From: Apostichopus japonicus
Lineage: Eukaryota > Echinodermata > Holothuroidea > Aspidochirotida > Stichopodidae
NCBI RefSeq assembly: GCF_037975245.1
Contig: NC_092579.1
Span: 25,525,166-25,589,165 of the forward strand
Direction of reading: 5' to 3'
DNA: 64,000 nt
This document shows positions 57,701 through 64,000 of the stretch, in pieces. The translations under genes and the position numbers were made by a program. Positions within the stretch are counted from its first letter, which is position 1, and each line of letters opens with the position of its first letter. The notes under the pieces were generated by a model that did no database searches, was not told where the DNA came from, and worked only from the letters and a program-made list of their open reading frames with translations.

Positions 57701-58276
57701 CGTATATCCCAGCATTGCCTTTACATCTAGGGACTATCGACATGGTAGCTGTATTAAAGAAACTATAAGGGTCTTACATAGTAAATTTAATACATTCCAT
57801 ACTATTTCATGACACTATAGTATTGTATCTAAATTTGAGAAGAAACTTTGAAGAATTATATTTTTGCATTATAGTTACTTTAAATTCAATGGCAGTGGCA
57901 AAGTACTGTAGGTAGCTTGTTCATTTCATGTAACATTTACTGTTTTCTCTGTTGACCAGGACTGAAGGACATGGGTAGTTCAATCTTTACAGCTGACCCT
58001 GTGGCCACTGATTCAAACATGGTCTGGATCCGAGTAAAGGAAGAATTAAATTTGATGGCAGTGGTGAAGTCTCTAATGAAACTCTATGCTAACGAGAGTG
58101 ACGTGATTGGATCAAAAGTACACATCAAGATTTTCCCAGTAGGACCATCAGTAATGAGAGCTGTTACACATTACCATATTACATCTGCAGATATCAGTAG
58201 AGCTCTCCAGAAATTCAAGTTTGTGTCTGATATGATTGAGAGTGGAAAGATTGACCTGGATTCGCTGAAGATGTAG
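33599..58276 (+). CDS. Threonine aldolase (PLP-dependent), eight exons, start exon missing
   Basis: Low-specificity threonine aldolase, which cleaves L-threonine or allo-threonine to glycine and acetaldehyde with PLP. Eight exons join in phase: 33599-33725, 41057-41140, 43638-43726, 45351-45530, 46041-46178, 47032-47087, 47527-47663 and 57960-58276. They give 375 residues, close to the family's usual length. Family landmarks are [10 protein letters not shown] near the start, [39 protein letters not shown] and [12 protein letters not shown], whose Lys is the expected PLP Schiff-base residue. All introns have GT-AG ends. An in-frame TAG directly upstream of 33599 shows that another 5' exon must supply the start codon. 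There is no sign of decay. Introns are large (up to 10.3 kb) and filled with transposons. Confidence 0.93.
33726..34739. other. Aldolase intron 1, first part
   Basis: Non-coding, with a (TCTG)n microsatellite at about 34315-34344. Confidence 0.6.
34740..35400 (+). repeat. Dispersed repeat headed by a 30-bp near-perfect palindrome
   Basis: Starts with an inverted repeat at 34760-34789 with left arm TAGCTCATACCAGCA and one mismatch in the right arm. Repeating segments follow with landmarks GAAACTTGGACACAAGG / GAAACTTAGTCACAATG and GGTCAAAGATCACC / GGTCAAATGTCATT. It looks like a short tandem repeat inside a mobile unit. The class is not recognised. Confidence 0.55.
35401..36603. other. Aldolase intron 1, no clear feature
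   Basis: Non-coding. GCCAGTGGTGTGGCCAGGG at about 35773-35791, followed by a G run, resembles one end of a DNA element, but no partner end was found. Confidence 0.4.
37321..39297 (-). pseudogene. Penelope-type reverse transcriptase, broken and interrupted
   Basis: On the minus strand from 39297: [37 protein letters not shown] (first catalytic Asp kept), [20 protein letters not shown] and [14 protein letters not shown] where a YxDD-type box is expected, so the second Asp is lost. YLDLKIFKG and [12 protein letters not shown] follow. After a one-base shift at about 38613 the reading resumes with [20 protein letters not shown] and runs to the hAT insertion. It continues beyond at 37413 with [20 protein letters not shown]. 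The order and spacing fit Penelope-like elements, with at least three frameshifts. The 5' part is truncated directly by the inverted repeat. Confidence 0.85.
37406..38282. mobile_element. Non-autonomous hAT-type transposon inside the Penelope element
   Basis: An 861-bp element (37414-38274) with inverted ends CAGGGGCGTAGCGAG and TTCGCTACGCCCCTG. The 8-bp flanks are TCCGCGTG (37406-37413) and TCCACGTG (38275-38282), a target duplication with one mismatch. No transposase is present. The interior includes GTCGGCAAA repeats near both ends. Confidence 0.88.
39770..40330 (+). repeat. AGGTCA-rich dispersed repeat tract
   Basis: Landmarks AAGCTTGGATGAACCTCATAG, CAAAGGTCATTTGAGG, GGTCAACAGAGGTCAAA and CTGAAAACCTTG. 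Same family as at 30880-32560. Confidence 0.7.
40331..41056. other. End of aldolase intron 1
   Basis: Non-coding. The acceptor lies at 41046-41056. Confidence 0.6.
41057..41140 (+). CDS. Threonine aldolase, exon 2
   Basis: 84 nt encoding [20 protein letters not shown] and TMANLIS. The acceptor is TTTTTGTCAAG and the donor GTAGGA. Phase 1 at both ends. Confidence 0.92.
41141..42733. other. Aldolase intron 2, no clear feature
   Basis: AT-rich and non-coding. Confidence 0.5.
42734..42853 (+). repeat. 40-bp tandem repeat, about three copies
   Basis: Units begin at 42734, 42774 and 42814 (ATTCTGCGCATCAC, ATTCTGTGCATTAC, ATTCACCTGCATAG) and share TTCATACCTGTTCT. A degenerate copy may lie near 42590. 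Confidence 0.8.
42861..42888. repeat. Perfect 28-bp palindrome
   Basis: Half-site AATCGGTATGGGAA followed directly by its exact reverse complement with no spacer. It lies just after the 40-bp tandem repeat. Confidence 0.9.
43245..43274. repeat. Hairpin with 11-bp arms
   Basis: TACTTCATACT (43245-43255) pairs with AGTATGAAGTA (43264-43274) across an 8-nt loop. Confidence 0.8.
43638..43726 (+). CDS. Threonine aldolase, exon 3
   Basis: 89 nt encoding [20 protein letters not shown] and [10 protein letters not shown]. The His in GDESHI belongs to the active-site region of the family. The acceptor is TTTTACAG and the donor GTGAGT. Ends in phase 0. Confidence 0.92.
43727..45350. other. Aldolase intron 3
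   Basis: Non-coding, AT-rich, no element recognised. Confidence 0.5.
45351..45530 (+). CDS. Threonine aldolase, exon 4
   Basis: 180 nt, exactly 60 codons, from [20 protein letters not shown] to PLSFMKE, with [17 protein letters not shown] in the centre. The acceptor is TCTTCCATAG and the donor GTATGA. Confidence 0.93.
45531..46040. other. Aldolase intron 4
   Basis: Non-coding, no element recognised. A short direct repeat (AAAACACTGAA with flanks) lies at 45820-45865. Confidence 0.5.
46041..46178 (+). CDS. Threonine aldolase, exon 5
   Basis: 138 nt, 46 codons, with [12 protein letters not shown] (the Asp expected to contact the PLP ring nitrogen). It ends in SMCFSK, where the last codon is the expected PLP-binding Lys. 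The donor is GTAAAT. Confidence 0.93.
46179..47031. other. Aldolase intron 5
   Basis: Non-coding, AT-rich. Confidence 0.5.
47032..47087 (+). CDS. Threonine aldolase, exon 6
   Basis: 56 nt encoding [18 protein letters not shown], the loop right after the catalytic Lys. The acceptor is TTCATTTACAG and the donor GTAAGC. Ends in phase 2. Confidence 0.93.
47088..47526. other. Aldolase intron 6
   Basis: Non-coding, AT-rich. Confidence 0.5.
47527..47663 (+). CDS. Threonine aldolase, exon 7
   Basis: 137 nt encoding [20 protein letters not shown] and on to [22 protein letters not shown] is a highly conserved block. The donor is GTGAGT. Ends in phase 1, followed by the largest intron (10.3 kb). Confidence 0.93.
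47880..50038. mobile_element. TTA-flanked Harbinger-like element inside the DIRS left terminus
   Basis: A 2,153-bp element (47883-50035) with 33-bp terminal inverted repeats carrying one mismatch (47883-47915 and 50003-50035; outer bases GGGAGCGTAGCCAAATC). It is flanked by TTA on both sides (47880-47882 and 50036-50038). A 3-bp TWA duplication is typical of PIF/Harbinger. No transposase or Myb-like gene was recognised, so it is called non-autonomous. It contains a partial tandem copy of CTTGGCAAGTTTCC at about 49073-49128. Confidence 0.82.
50190..50209. repeat. (GA)n microsatellite
   Basis: An uninterrupted GAGA tract within a purine-rich stretch, near the start of the DIRS body. Confidence 0.85.
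50950..51460 (+). pseudogene. DIRS gag-like region
   Basis: Interrupted frames with [14 protein letters not shown] and, after a shift, [17 protein letters not shown], then [18 protein letters not shown]. The placement upstream of RT and the last motif fit the first ORF of DIRS elements. The assignment rests mostly on position. Confidence 0.5.
51895..53305 (+). pseudogene. DIRS reverse transcriptase and RNase H, broken
   Basis: Reading through frameshifts gives [13 protein letters not shown] at about 51898, [16 protein letters not shown] at about 52224 (first catalytic Asp kept) and [16 protein letters not shown] at about 52421 (DD box kept, Leu changed to Pro). [15 protein letters not shown] then [17 protein letters not shown] follow. 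RNase H remnants are [13 protein letters not shown] at about 53096 and [15 protein letters not shown] at about 53220. There are many stops and shifts. DDW after the polymerase box is characteristic of DIRS RT. Confidence 0.82.
53530..54665 (+). pseudogene. DIRS tyrosine recombinase, broken
   Basis: [20 protein letters not shown] at 53536 and WKLSGLLSD begin the segment that leads into the recombinase. DNA near 53910-54240 reads ADGSTLGT, then EWPTGD, in mixed frames. The best-preserved part is [20 protein letters not shown] (about 54370), then [20 protein letters not shown] and [11 protein letters not shown]. RAHxxR followed by the hydrophobic block and a downstream YL matches the catalytic region of DIRS recombinases. 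Confidence 0.78.
54972..56549. other. Aldolase intron 7, no clear feature
   Basis: Non-coding and AT-rich. Segments near 55730-56160 hold scattered AACTTGGTGAG and AAGGTCAA motifs that may be very old repeat copies. Confidence 0.4.
56550..56800 (+). repeat. AGGTCA-family dispersed repeat
   Basis: GGGGCTTAACATAAAATTCT, ATATCTCTTCAACAGTGTG and ATTCATGAGTTGATGGGGC closely match segments at 31290-31440 of the earlier tract. Confidence 0.7.
56801..57959. other. End of aldolase intron 7
   Basis: Non-coding. The acceptor is at 57950-57959. Confidence 0.6.
57960..58276 (+). CDS. Threonine aldolase, last exon
   Basis: 317 nt including the TAG stop at 58274-58276. Encodes the C-terminal domain, from [20 protein letters not shown] to [10 protein letters not shown], with [15 protein letters not shown] near the end. 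The acceptor is CTGTTGACCAG. An ATTAAA at 58326 is a possible but unproven poly-A signal. Confidence 0.92.
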
Positions 58277-59029
58277 TCAGTCATGGAGTTATGCATTTTT
58301 GTATGATCAAGGAAAGTAAAAGGGAATTAAAAAAGGTTACCAACTGTTTCATCAGTATTAATATCACTATAACTAATAGTATTATTTAGCAGTAATATTC
58401 ATAGTCATATGCAGGGCCTTTACCTATCACTAGCTATTCAGTATGTGTGGTGAGAATACTCTCATCATCAAGTAACACTAAGGAAATCTTCACTAAACTT
58501 TAGTAGTATCAAGTTTTTATAGCTGTTTATTTATTTTACTTATAATACTAATGTACCTGGATTGTGCCTTAAAATAAGAAATTTTTGCTGTGTATTTTTC
58601 CTTTTTTTTATGGGATATTATTCTATTGAGCCAAGTGGTAAATTATATATTCTTCATATTCAACAATGCTTCTCTTATTGTACATAGTAGTCTAGATTTT
58701 CAGCTTATGCATTTTGTTTTAAGATCTTATGTTGTTGACAATCCCAACTCTCCACTGGATGTGGATTTGACGTGATTGTGAATGTAATTGACAAGCTTTA
58801 TTTGAACAACTGGGGCATTTGGTTGATGTCATAGTTTGTAACTACCCACTTCCACTTCTCACCTTGAGCTCACTTAATGGTGACAAAGAAAGAAGGACTT
58901 TATTTGATTTTATTTTGCCGTAGATTATGGAAAAATCTTTTCTAACAATTATTGGTTACTTGCGGTAGGCAGGCAAGTAACCTATGCAGTCAAGTTGGTG
59001 TGTGTCTATATGTGCGTGTATGTGCATGT
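58277..59029. other. Aldolase 3' untranslated region and downstream DNA
   Basis: The 3' UTR starts here. Its end could not be fixed. ATTAAA at 58326 is the nearest poly-A-like signal. Confidence 0.4.
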
Positions 59030-59650
59030 GTGGCGCCCTAGCTTGTAAACATGATATCTTAAGATAGGTAACATCTGCAGTTCTCCTATGTGGGGTGTGG
59101 CTTCCCCATAATTAGTACAAGAACTGTAGTGTTTTGCATAGAGTTCAAAGGTCATTTGGGGTCAGCAGAGAGCAAATGTGAAAATCTCAAAATGCTTTGT
59201 CTCCAGACCCTGCACAAGAAAGGAGCTCATACATTATATGCATGGTATAACTGCCTTATGTAGTGTATAGAATTTACACAATTTGGTGTAGGCCAAAGGT
59301 CATAAGAGGTCAAACTGAACCTTGAAAACCCTTTAAGCAAAATATATCAAGATAGGAAACTTCACAAGATCTCATATTGTCCTTTCATGAGTACAAGATC
59401 CCTTATGTTAATGGTGGAGGTCAAAGGTTATTTAAGGTCAGCAGTTGCCAAAATGTGCAAACTATATGTATTTCTCAAAGACCAAAATTGGTCAAGGTTT
59501 GTTTGTGCATGGAAGATTACTCTTATGGTGGGCAAAATGTATATATATTTTTATGTAGGTCAAACGTCATATGAAGTCAACAGAGATGTTGACTGCAAAC
59601 ATTGTAAACATGGTATCTCAAAAAGGAAATATTGACAGTCATATGTCACA
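59030..59650 (+). repeat. AGGTCA-rich dispersed repeat tract
   Basis: Several degenerate units with TTGTAAACATGATATC, CAAAGGTCATTTGGGGTCAG, GGTCATAAGAGGTC and GGTCAAAGGTTATTT. Confidence 0.7.
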
Positions 59651-61429
59651 CCAAGGTTATAAGGGTTCACATTGTTAAATATTTTTTTGTAACCATTTTG
59701 AAATTAATCTTCATCATGTGTGCTACATGTTTGCTCTTGATCAGTGCTGGCAACTTTTTTTCACTTGGTAGTGGGGAAAAAATTAATAGAAGGTCATTCA
59801 AAGTTTCCTAGAAATGACTCAACTATTTTATAAGGAATTTCACCGAAATTAAGGAAGAAATTAATCTGTATTCAAAAGCGTTTTTTATTTATGAATACTG
59901 TAGGAACTGTATGGAGCGTGTGCTGTGTTGCAACCTGCATTTGCGAATATGACATTACGTTCTCTACTGGTCAAAGTATATTTGAAATATCCATCCTAAA
60001 CAATTAAAAAATTGTTTCTCTGTCAAACGCATCATTAGCGTTCTCATATTTTGAAAACATGTTTGGAAAATTATTTATCGTTTTTGAGGTAACTTCTAAG
60101 GGCTACCAGACAATTCTTTTAAGTACAGACAGTAAGCTGAAGTCAGTTTATCAATTTTCACCACTTGACTTAACAACATGTCAACTACTGTATTATCTAA
60201 TCACCTATAGATGTAGTGCCAGAAATTGTCACAATACTTTCGTACTGGTAGAAATGGGAGTCCATTCTGGTGGCAGACTTCATGTGTTAGCCAATTCTGA
60301 CAAATTTGACAAAACCACTATTATCTCTAGGGAATAAACTGGTTAATTTAGAGCAATTGGGTCACTGATAATTTACTTGTTGACAGTTGTGTGTTTATAA
60401 TCCTTACCTAAAGATGATTTAAGTAGAAGAATTTATGAAGAGTTCACAAATAGCAGTTCCCTAATATAACAGTCTGCAAGACATATATAGAATATACCAG
60501 CATAAGTAAACTATTTGAAAGCTTGTTCAGCATATACTGTCAAGGCAAGTAATCACAGTGTCATCTCTGGTTACATTACTCTGCTTAATGTAGGCATTTC
60601 TTTGGACAATTTTAACTTGAATCTTATATAAATATTTTCTTCATTCAGTGATGACAAACTCAGGTTGCAGGACATTGTGTTGTGATAACAATTCTTAGAG
60701 ATGTGAAAATGTATCTATTTATTGAAGAGATATTTTGATTGTTACTACTTTACTTAAAGACCGTCACACCTCAAAATTTGTATTCATCTGAATGATCTAC
60801 AGTTATGGTGTTTTTTGTTTGTTTTTTAAGTATTAGTGAGGTGGCTTAATTTGGCAGCTAGTCATTCACTAAAACCACCTTGGGCCATATCAGTATAAGA
60901 TTTTGCAACTTATTGGGTGAAATATTGCAAAGGATTTTAGCAATGTCCAGGATCTCAAATTAGATCTTTTAGGGAACAGGCCTTTCTTATAAATGACATC
61001 ACCACATGTTGGCAAATGATGTTCTCTAGAGATTGACATAACTGCCAGTGGTGTTTGGAACCCACATTCCCATCCACAGAATATATATTTCTATTCATTT
61101 GTTTCGTTAATATAGAAAATTAATTGAATTTTCACCCAACTCACAATAAATAAAGAACTATCACCAACTAATGATGTACCTGATCACATAAATCTCAGCC
61201 TACCCACATCTTCAGCAGGACTGTTGCCATGACCATGTGATTCTTATCCTCCTATTTGAGCTGTTCATCAAGAGTCCATATTGGAGATTGTTTGTGATGA
61301 TTTTTCACTGCCCAACAATTCTCAAAGGTTCATGTGTTTGGAATTGTTCTTTTTTATTCTTTCCAAGAGGCATTGGTGATGGCCTGTGGGGTGTGTATGT
61401 GATATACTGCTTGAAAATACCAAAACCCT
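59651..61429. other. No recognisable feature
   Basis: AT-rich non-coding sequence. No open frame with a known motif. Confidence 0.4.
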
Positions 61430-61810
61430 AAGTCTTATCTGTTCAACTTCATATTTGGTATGTAGATCCCCCTTCGTGAGTACAAAAAGCCTAATAAATT
61501 TGTTGAAGTCAAAAGTTCACTTAGATCAACAGGTCAAAGTCTAGAATTTCTAAAAACAATGTACATCCACCTTTGTTAGCACAGCAACCTTATTGTTGAT
61601 TACTTGCAGAAGGTGAAAGGAACCTGTGAGTTGCTGATGTATTATGGGTGTAACCATTTATGTGTGCAATGCCTTGGCTTGTAAACTCAAAAAATATGGG
61701 TGGTTCAACATTTCACTTGGTCTGTGGATCAAGGTTACTGAGTAAAGGAACTTAATTGTTTTCTTGGGAGGTCAATTGCCATATGAAGTAAACAGATATA
61801 AAAGTCTTAG
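61430..61810 (+). repeat. AGGTCA-family dispersed repeat
   Basis: AACTTCATATTTGGTATGTAG, GATCCCCCTTCGTGAG, AGTTCACTTAGATCAACAGG and related landmarks. Confidence 0.65.
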
Positions 61811-61811
61811 C

Positions 61812-62585
61812 AATTCATTTCATTTATTTATTTGTTTCTCACAACATTTAGGTGATAATAATAAGCACATATAAAGGAACGAGAATACAAAGAGTTGTGA
61901 AAGGAAGTGCTCTAAAAAACCTTTATGGCTTATCGAGTACAGCACTCCCTATACTCAACAATGAAAATATACAAAAATAACGCTCTGCACAAGAACCAAA
62001 CAAAAACGAAGAGACCCCTGCCATGACTTTCCCACCTTCACCCACCCATCACTCCCATCTAAAAACCCACCCACCCAAAAACCTCCCATCCCTACCCTCA
62101 CCCAACATCTGTTGAAACTTTTGCCTGTTAAAGGTACATGACATTATAACAAAATATCAATAGTTGTTTAGAAGTGAGCTTATAGATTTCAAATCATCTG
62201 ATAGGGAATTCCTAACAGTTATTGAATGGATTCGTACATTTAATAGGGCAATGGTTGTTTTGCAGGGATAACAATGTATGTTTGTGTTTTGTCTGGTTCT
62301 GTGGCTGTGCACCTGATAATTACGTTCAAGAGAAACTGTTGAATGAAGTACATGCCTGTGTGTTACTTTAAAAGCAAAAGTAGCAAGATTCAAGTGGATT
62401 AGCTTTGATAACTTAGGAAGATTTAGTGAAGAAAGTAACTTATTGGTGTTCGCACGCTGAGGTGCATTCCCAATATGTCTAAAAGCTCGCTTTTGTAAGA
62501 CTGTTAGTTTAGTAAGATCAGAAGAAATCCCCCCTGACCCCCCTCCCCGACCAAATGGTGGAACAATATGAAAGATTTCATTAGC
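61812..62585 (-). mobile_element. 3' end of a second LINE
   Basis: On the minus strand the frame 62585-62157 reads LTKLTVLQKRAFRHI, LSSLNLPKLSKLIHLNLATF and YQVHSHRTRQN. These match the C-terminal tail after the RT domain in Jockey/CR1-type LINEs. An untranslated part and a tail of AAATAAATG-like repeats follow (61812-61840). The RT itself is absent: the copy is strongly 5'-truncated and lies between AGGTCA-family tracts. Confidence 0.75.
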
Positions 62586-62639
62586 AAATCCTAAATGAAT
62601 TTCACACTTCATGCTTATCATATTTTGAGGATGTTTAAA

Positions 62640-62900
62640 GGTTATTTAAGGTACCAAAGGGATATAAAAAAGTAAAGCTAGGCTCAAATTATTTTGAAAC
62701 CTTATAAGTGAGATACAGTAACTTCAAAGCAAAACTTCGATGAAATTTCATATTTTGCATGTTGAGCCAGCCAAGTGAGTAAAAGATCCTATAGTTATCT
62801 GTAGAGATTAAAGATCATTATAAGTCACAGTGTGACAACTTTGTAAACACAATACCACCAAAGGAAAGGCTTCCATGAATTTTATTTGTAACAATTTAAG
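62640..62900 (+). repeat. AGGTCA-family dispersed repeat, degraded
   Basis: CAAAACTTCGATGAAATTTCAT, TTGAGCCAGCCAAGTGAGTA and ACTTTGTAAACACAATAC recall the same unit. Confidence 0.55.
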
Positions 62901-64000
62901 TAAGTACAAGGTACTTCGTGTAAAATTATAACTATTAAATGAGTTATATAATGAAAAATTCTTAATATGTGTATTCTAATGCATGGACTCTTGCCATAAT
63001 CAAGAAACAAGTAAAATTAAATGAACTTATTTGAGGGGCGCTTGATGGAAACAAGTGAATTCATTCTTTTGTATATGTACCTTCATGTCATTGATGGAAA
63101 AAAAATGCCAATAAATACATCAAGGACTTTGCTTGTAGTCATTCTTGTGGATGGAACACATTTAATTTTATCCCTGGAAAATGTAGGGAAATTAATGTAA
63201 TAAGCAAAGAATAAAGCAATAATAACTAAAGACTTTTATACAAAAACATGTAAAGTTCCTTGAATGTCATTGTTTTGTTCACACAAAACAATGATATCCT
63301 GTTTCTTGTGCAGCCATGGTTTGTTTAGTATTTTGTGTAATTTATATTCTCCATAGATGACTTATTTCCTATCCCACCCATTTAACCTCCCTCTTTCTAG
63401 ATTTATTAAAGTATTTGCACCAGTTTTTGTACTTGGGTAATTAAAAACAACATTGGATTGTAACTGCAAGAGTTCACAGACACTCTCTTTTAGTTTTGAA
63501 TATTTATGTGAAAGGATTTGAAATAGACTTGGTTTACTTGAGGGTTTCGAAGCAGTGGTGGTGTCAGGGAGCATGGAGGTGAAAATTGGTCCCAAAACAA
63601 GATGCTTTTCCCCAGTTGTTCCCCACTCCCAAATATAGTACAAATAATTAAGGATTATGGTACCAAAATGCTAAACCTTTTAGGGATTTCCCCCAATCAT
63701 TAACCTTTTCTTTTAGCTGCACATTGGTGCGCGAAAAATACTGCTATTTCTCCATTACATTGCCTAAATCAAAGCGATATGTTACGGAATGAGAATCTAA
63801 GGTTGAAAGAGCATCTATCTTCCACTTGCAACTAGCATAAAATCCTAGCAGTAATAACAACAAACTTGTCTCAAAATTCCTTAAATTTTTGTATATTTTG
63901 TTACGACTGATGGCATGTAGGAAATGCCTTAAGAAATATTTAGGAGATGATTGGCCACTTTAAGTGAATTGGTATTCTGACAAGAAACATTTTTAACAAT
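62901..64000. other. No recognisable feature
   Basis: AT-rich. A minus-strand open frame of 93 codons at 63362-63643 has no known motif or splice context. Confidence 0.4.

Noticed and set aside
63362-63643. 93-codon minus-strand frame as a gene
   Set aside because: No family motif, no splice sites in keeping with an exon, and AT-rich surroundings.

Overview
This window is nuclear DNA from an animal, probably a marine invertebrate and perhaps an echinoderm. The species call is inference from AT-rich introns and the mix of transposable elements. Only one host gene can be supported: an eight-exon threonine aldolase on the + strand (33599-58276). Almost everything else is repeats, many nested inside one another.

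Layout. Positions 1-8936 are a satellite array with a 22-bp unit. The array changes orientation near 1447 and contains higher-order duplications, including a nearly perfect tandem copy of 1,597 bp. A degraded LINE (about 8937-10310, - strand) follows. A BEL/Pao LTR retrotransposon (10360-18706, -) comes next, flanked by GTCG, and is itself split by a 1,953-bp TTAA-flanked DNA element (15337-17289). A Ty3/gypsy element with two identical 204-bp LTRs (18768-25424, -) sits in a TA microsatellite. The short sequences outside these two LTR elements match each other as inverted repeats, so both appear to have landed in one older palindromic element.

From 25.4 to 33.6 kb there are SINE pieces, one hAT-type element with a perfect 8-bp target duplication (30236-30713), and tracts of an AGGTCA-rich dispersed repeat. 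The aldolase exons follow. Its introns hold a three-layer nest: a hAT-like element inside a Penelope-like retroelement inside a short DNA element (36609-39751). They also hold a DIRS-type tyrosine-recombinase retrotransposon (about 47840-54971) whose left terminal repeat is split by a 2,153-bp TTA-flanked Harbinger-like element (47883-50035). Downstream of the gene are more dispersed repeats and the 3' end of a second LINE (about 61812-62585, -).

How the parts relate. The aldolase reads open and in phase through all eight exons (375 residues); only its start exon is unidentified. It would convert L-threonine or allo-threonine to glycine and acetaldehyde using PLP. None of the transposable elements reads as intact. 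The gypsy copy is the youngest by LTR identity, but it carries an in-frame stop and frameshifts. The many short open frames in the satellite result from its unit length and are not genes.
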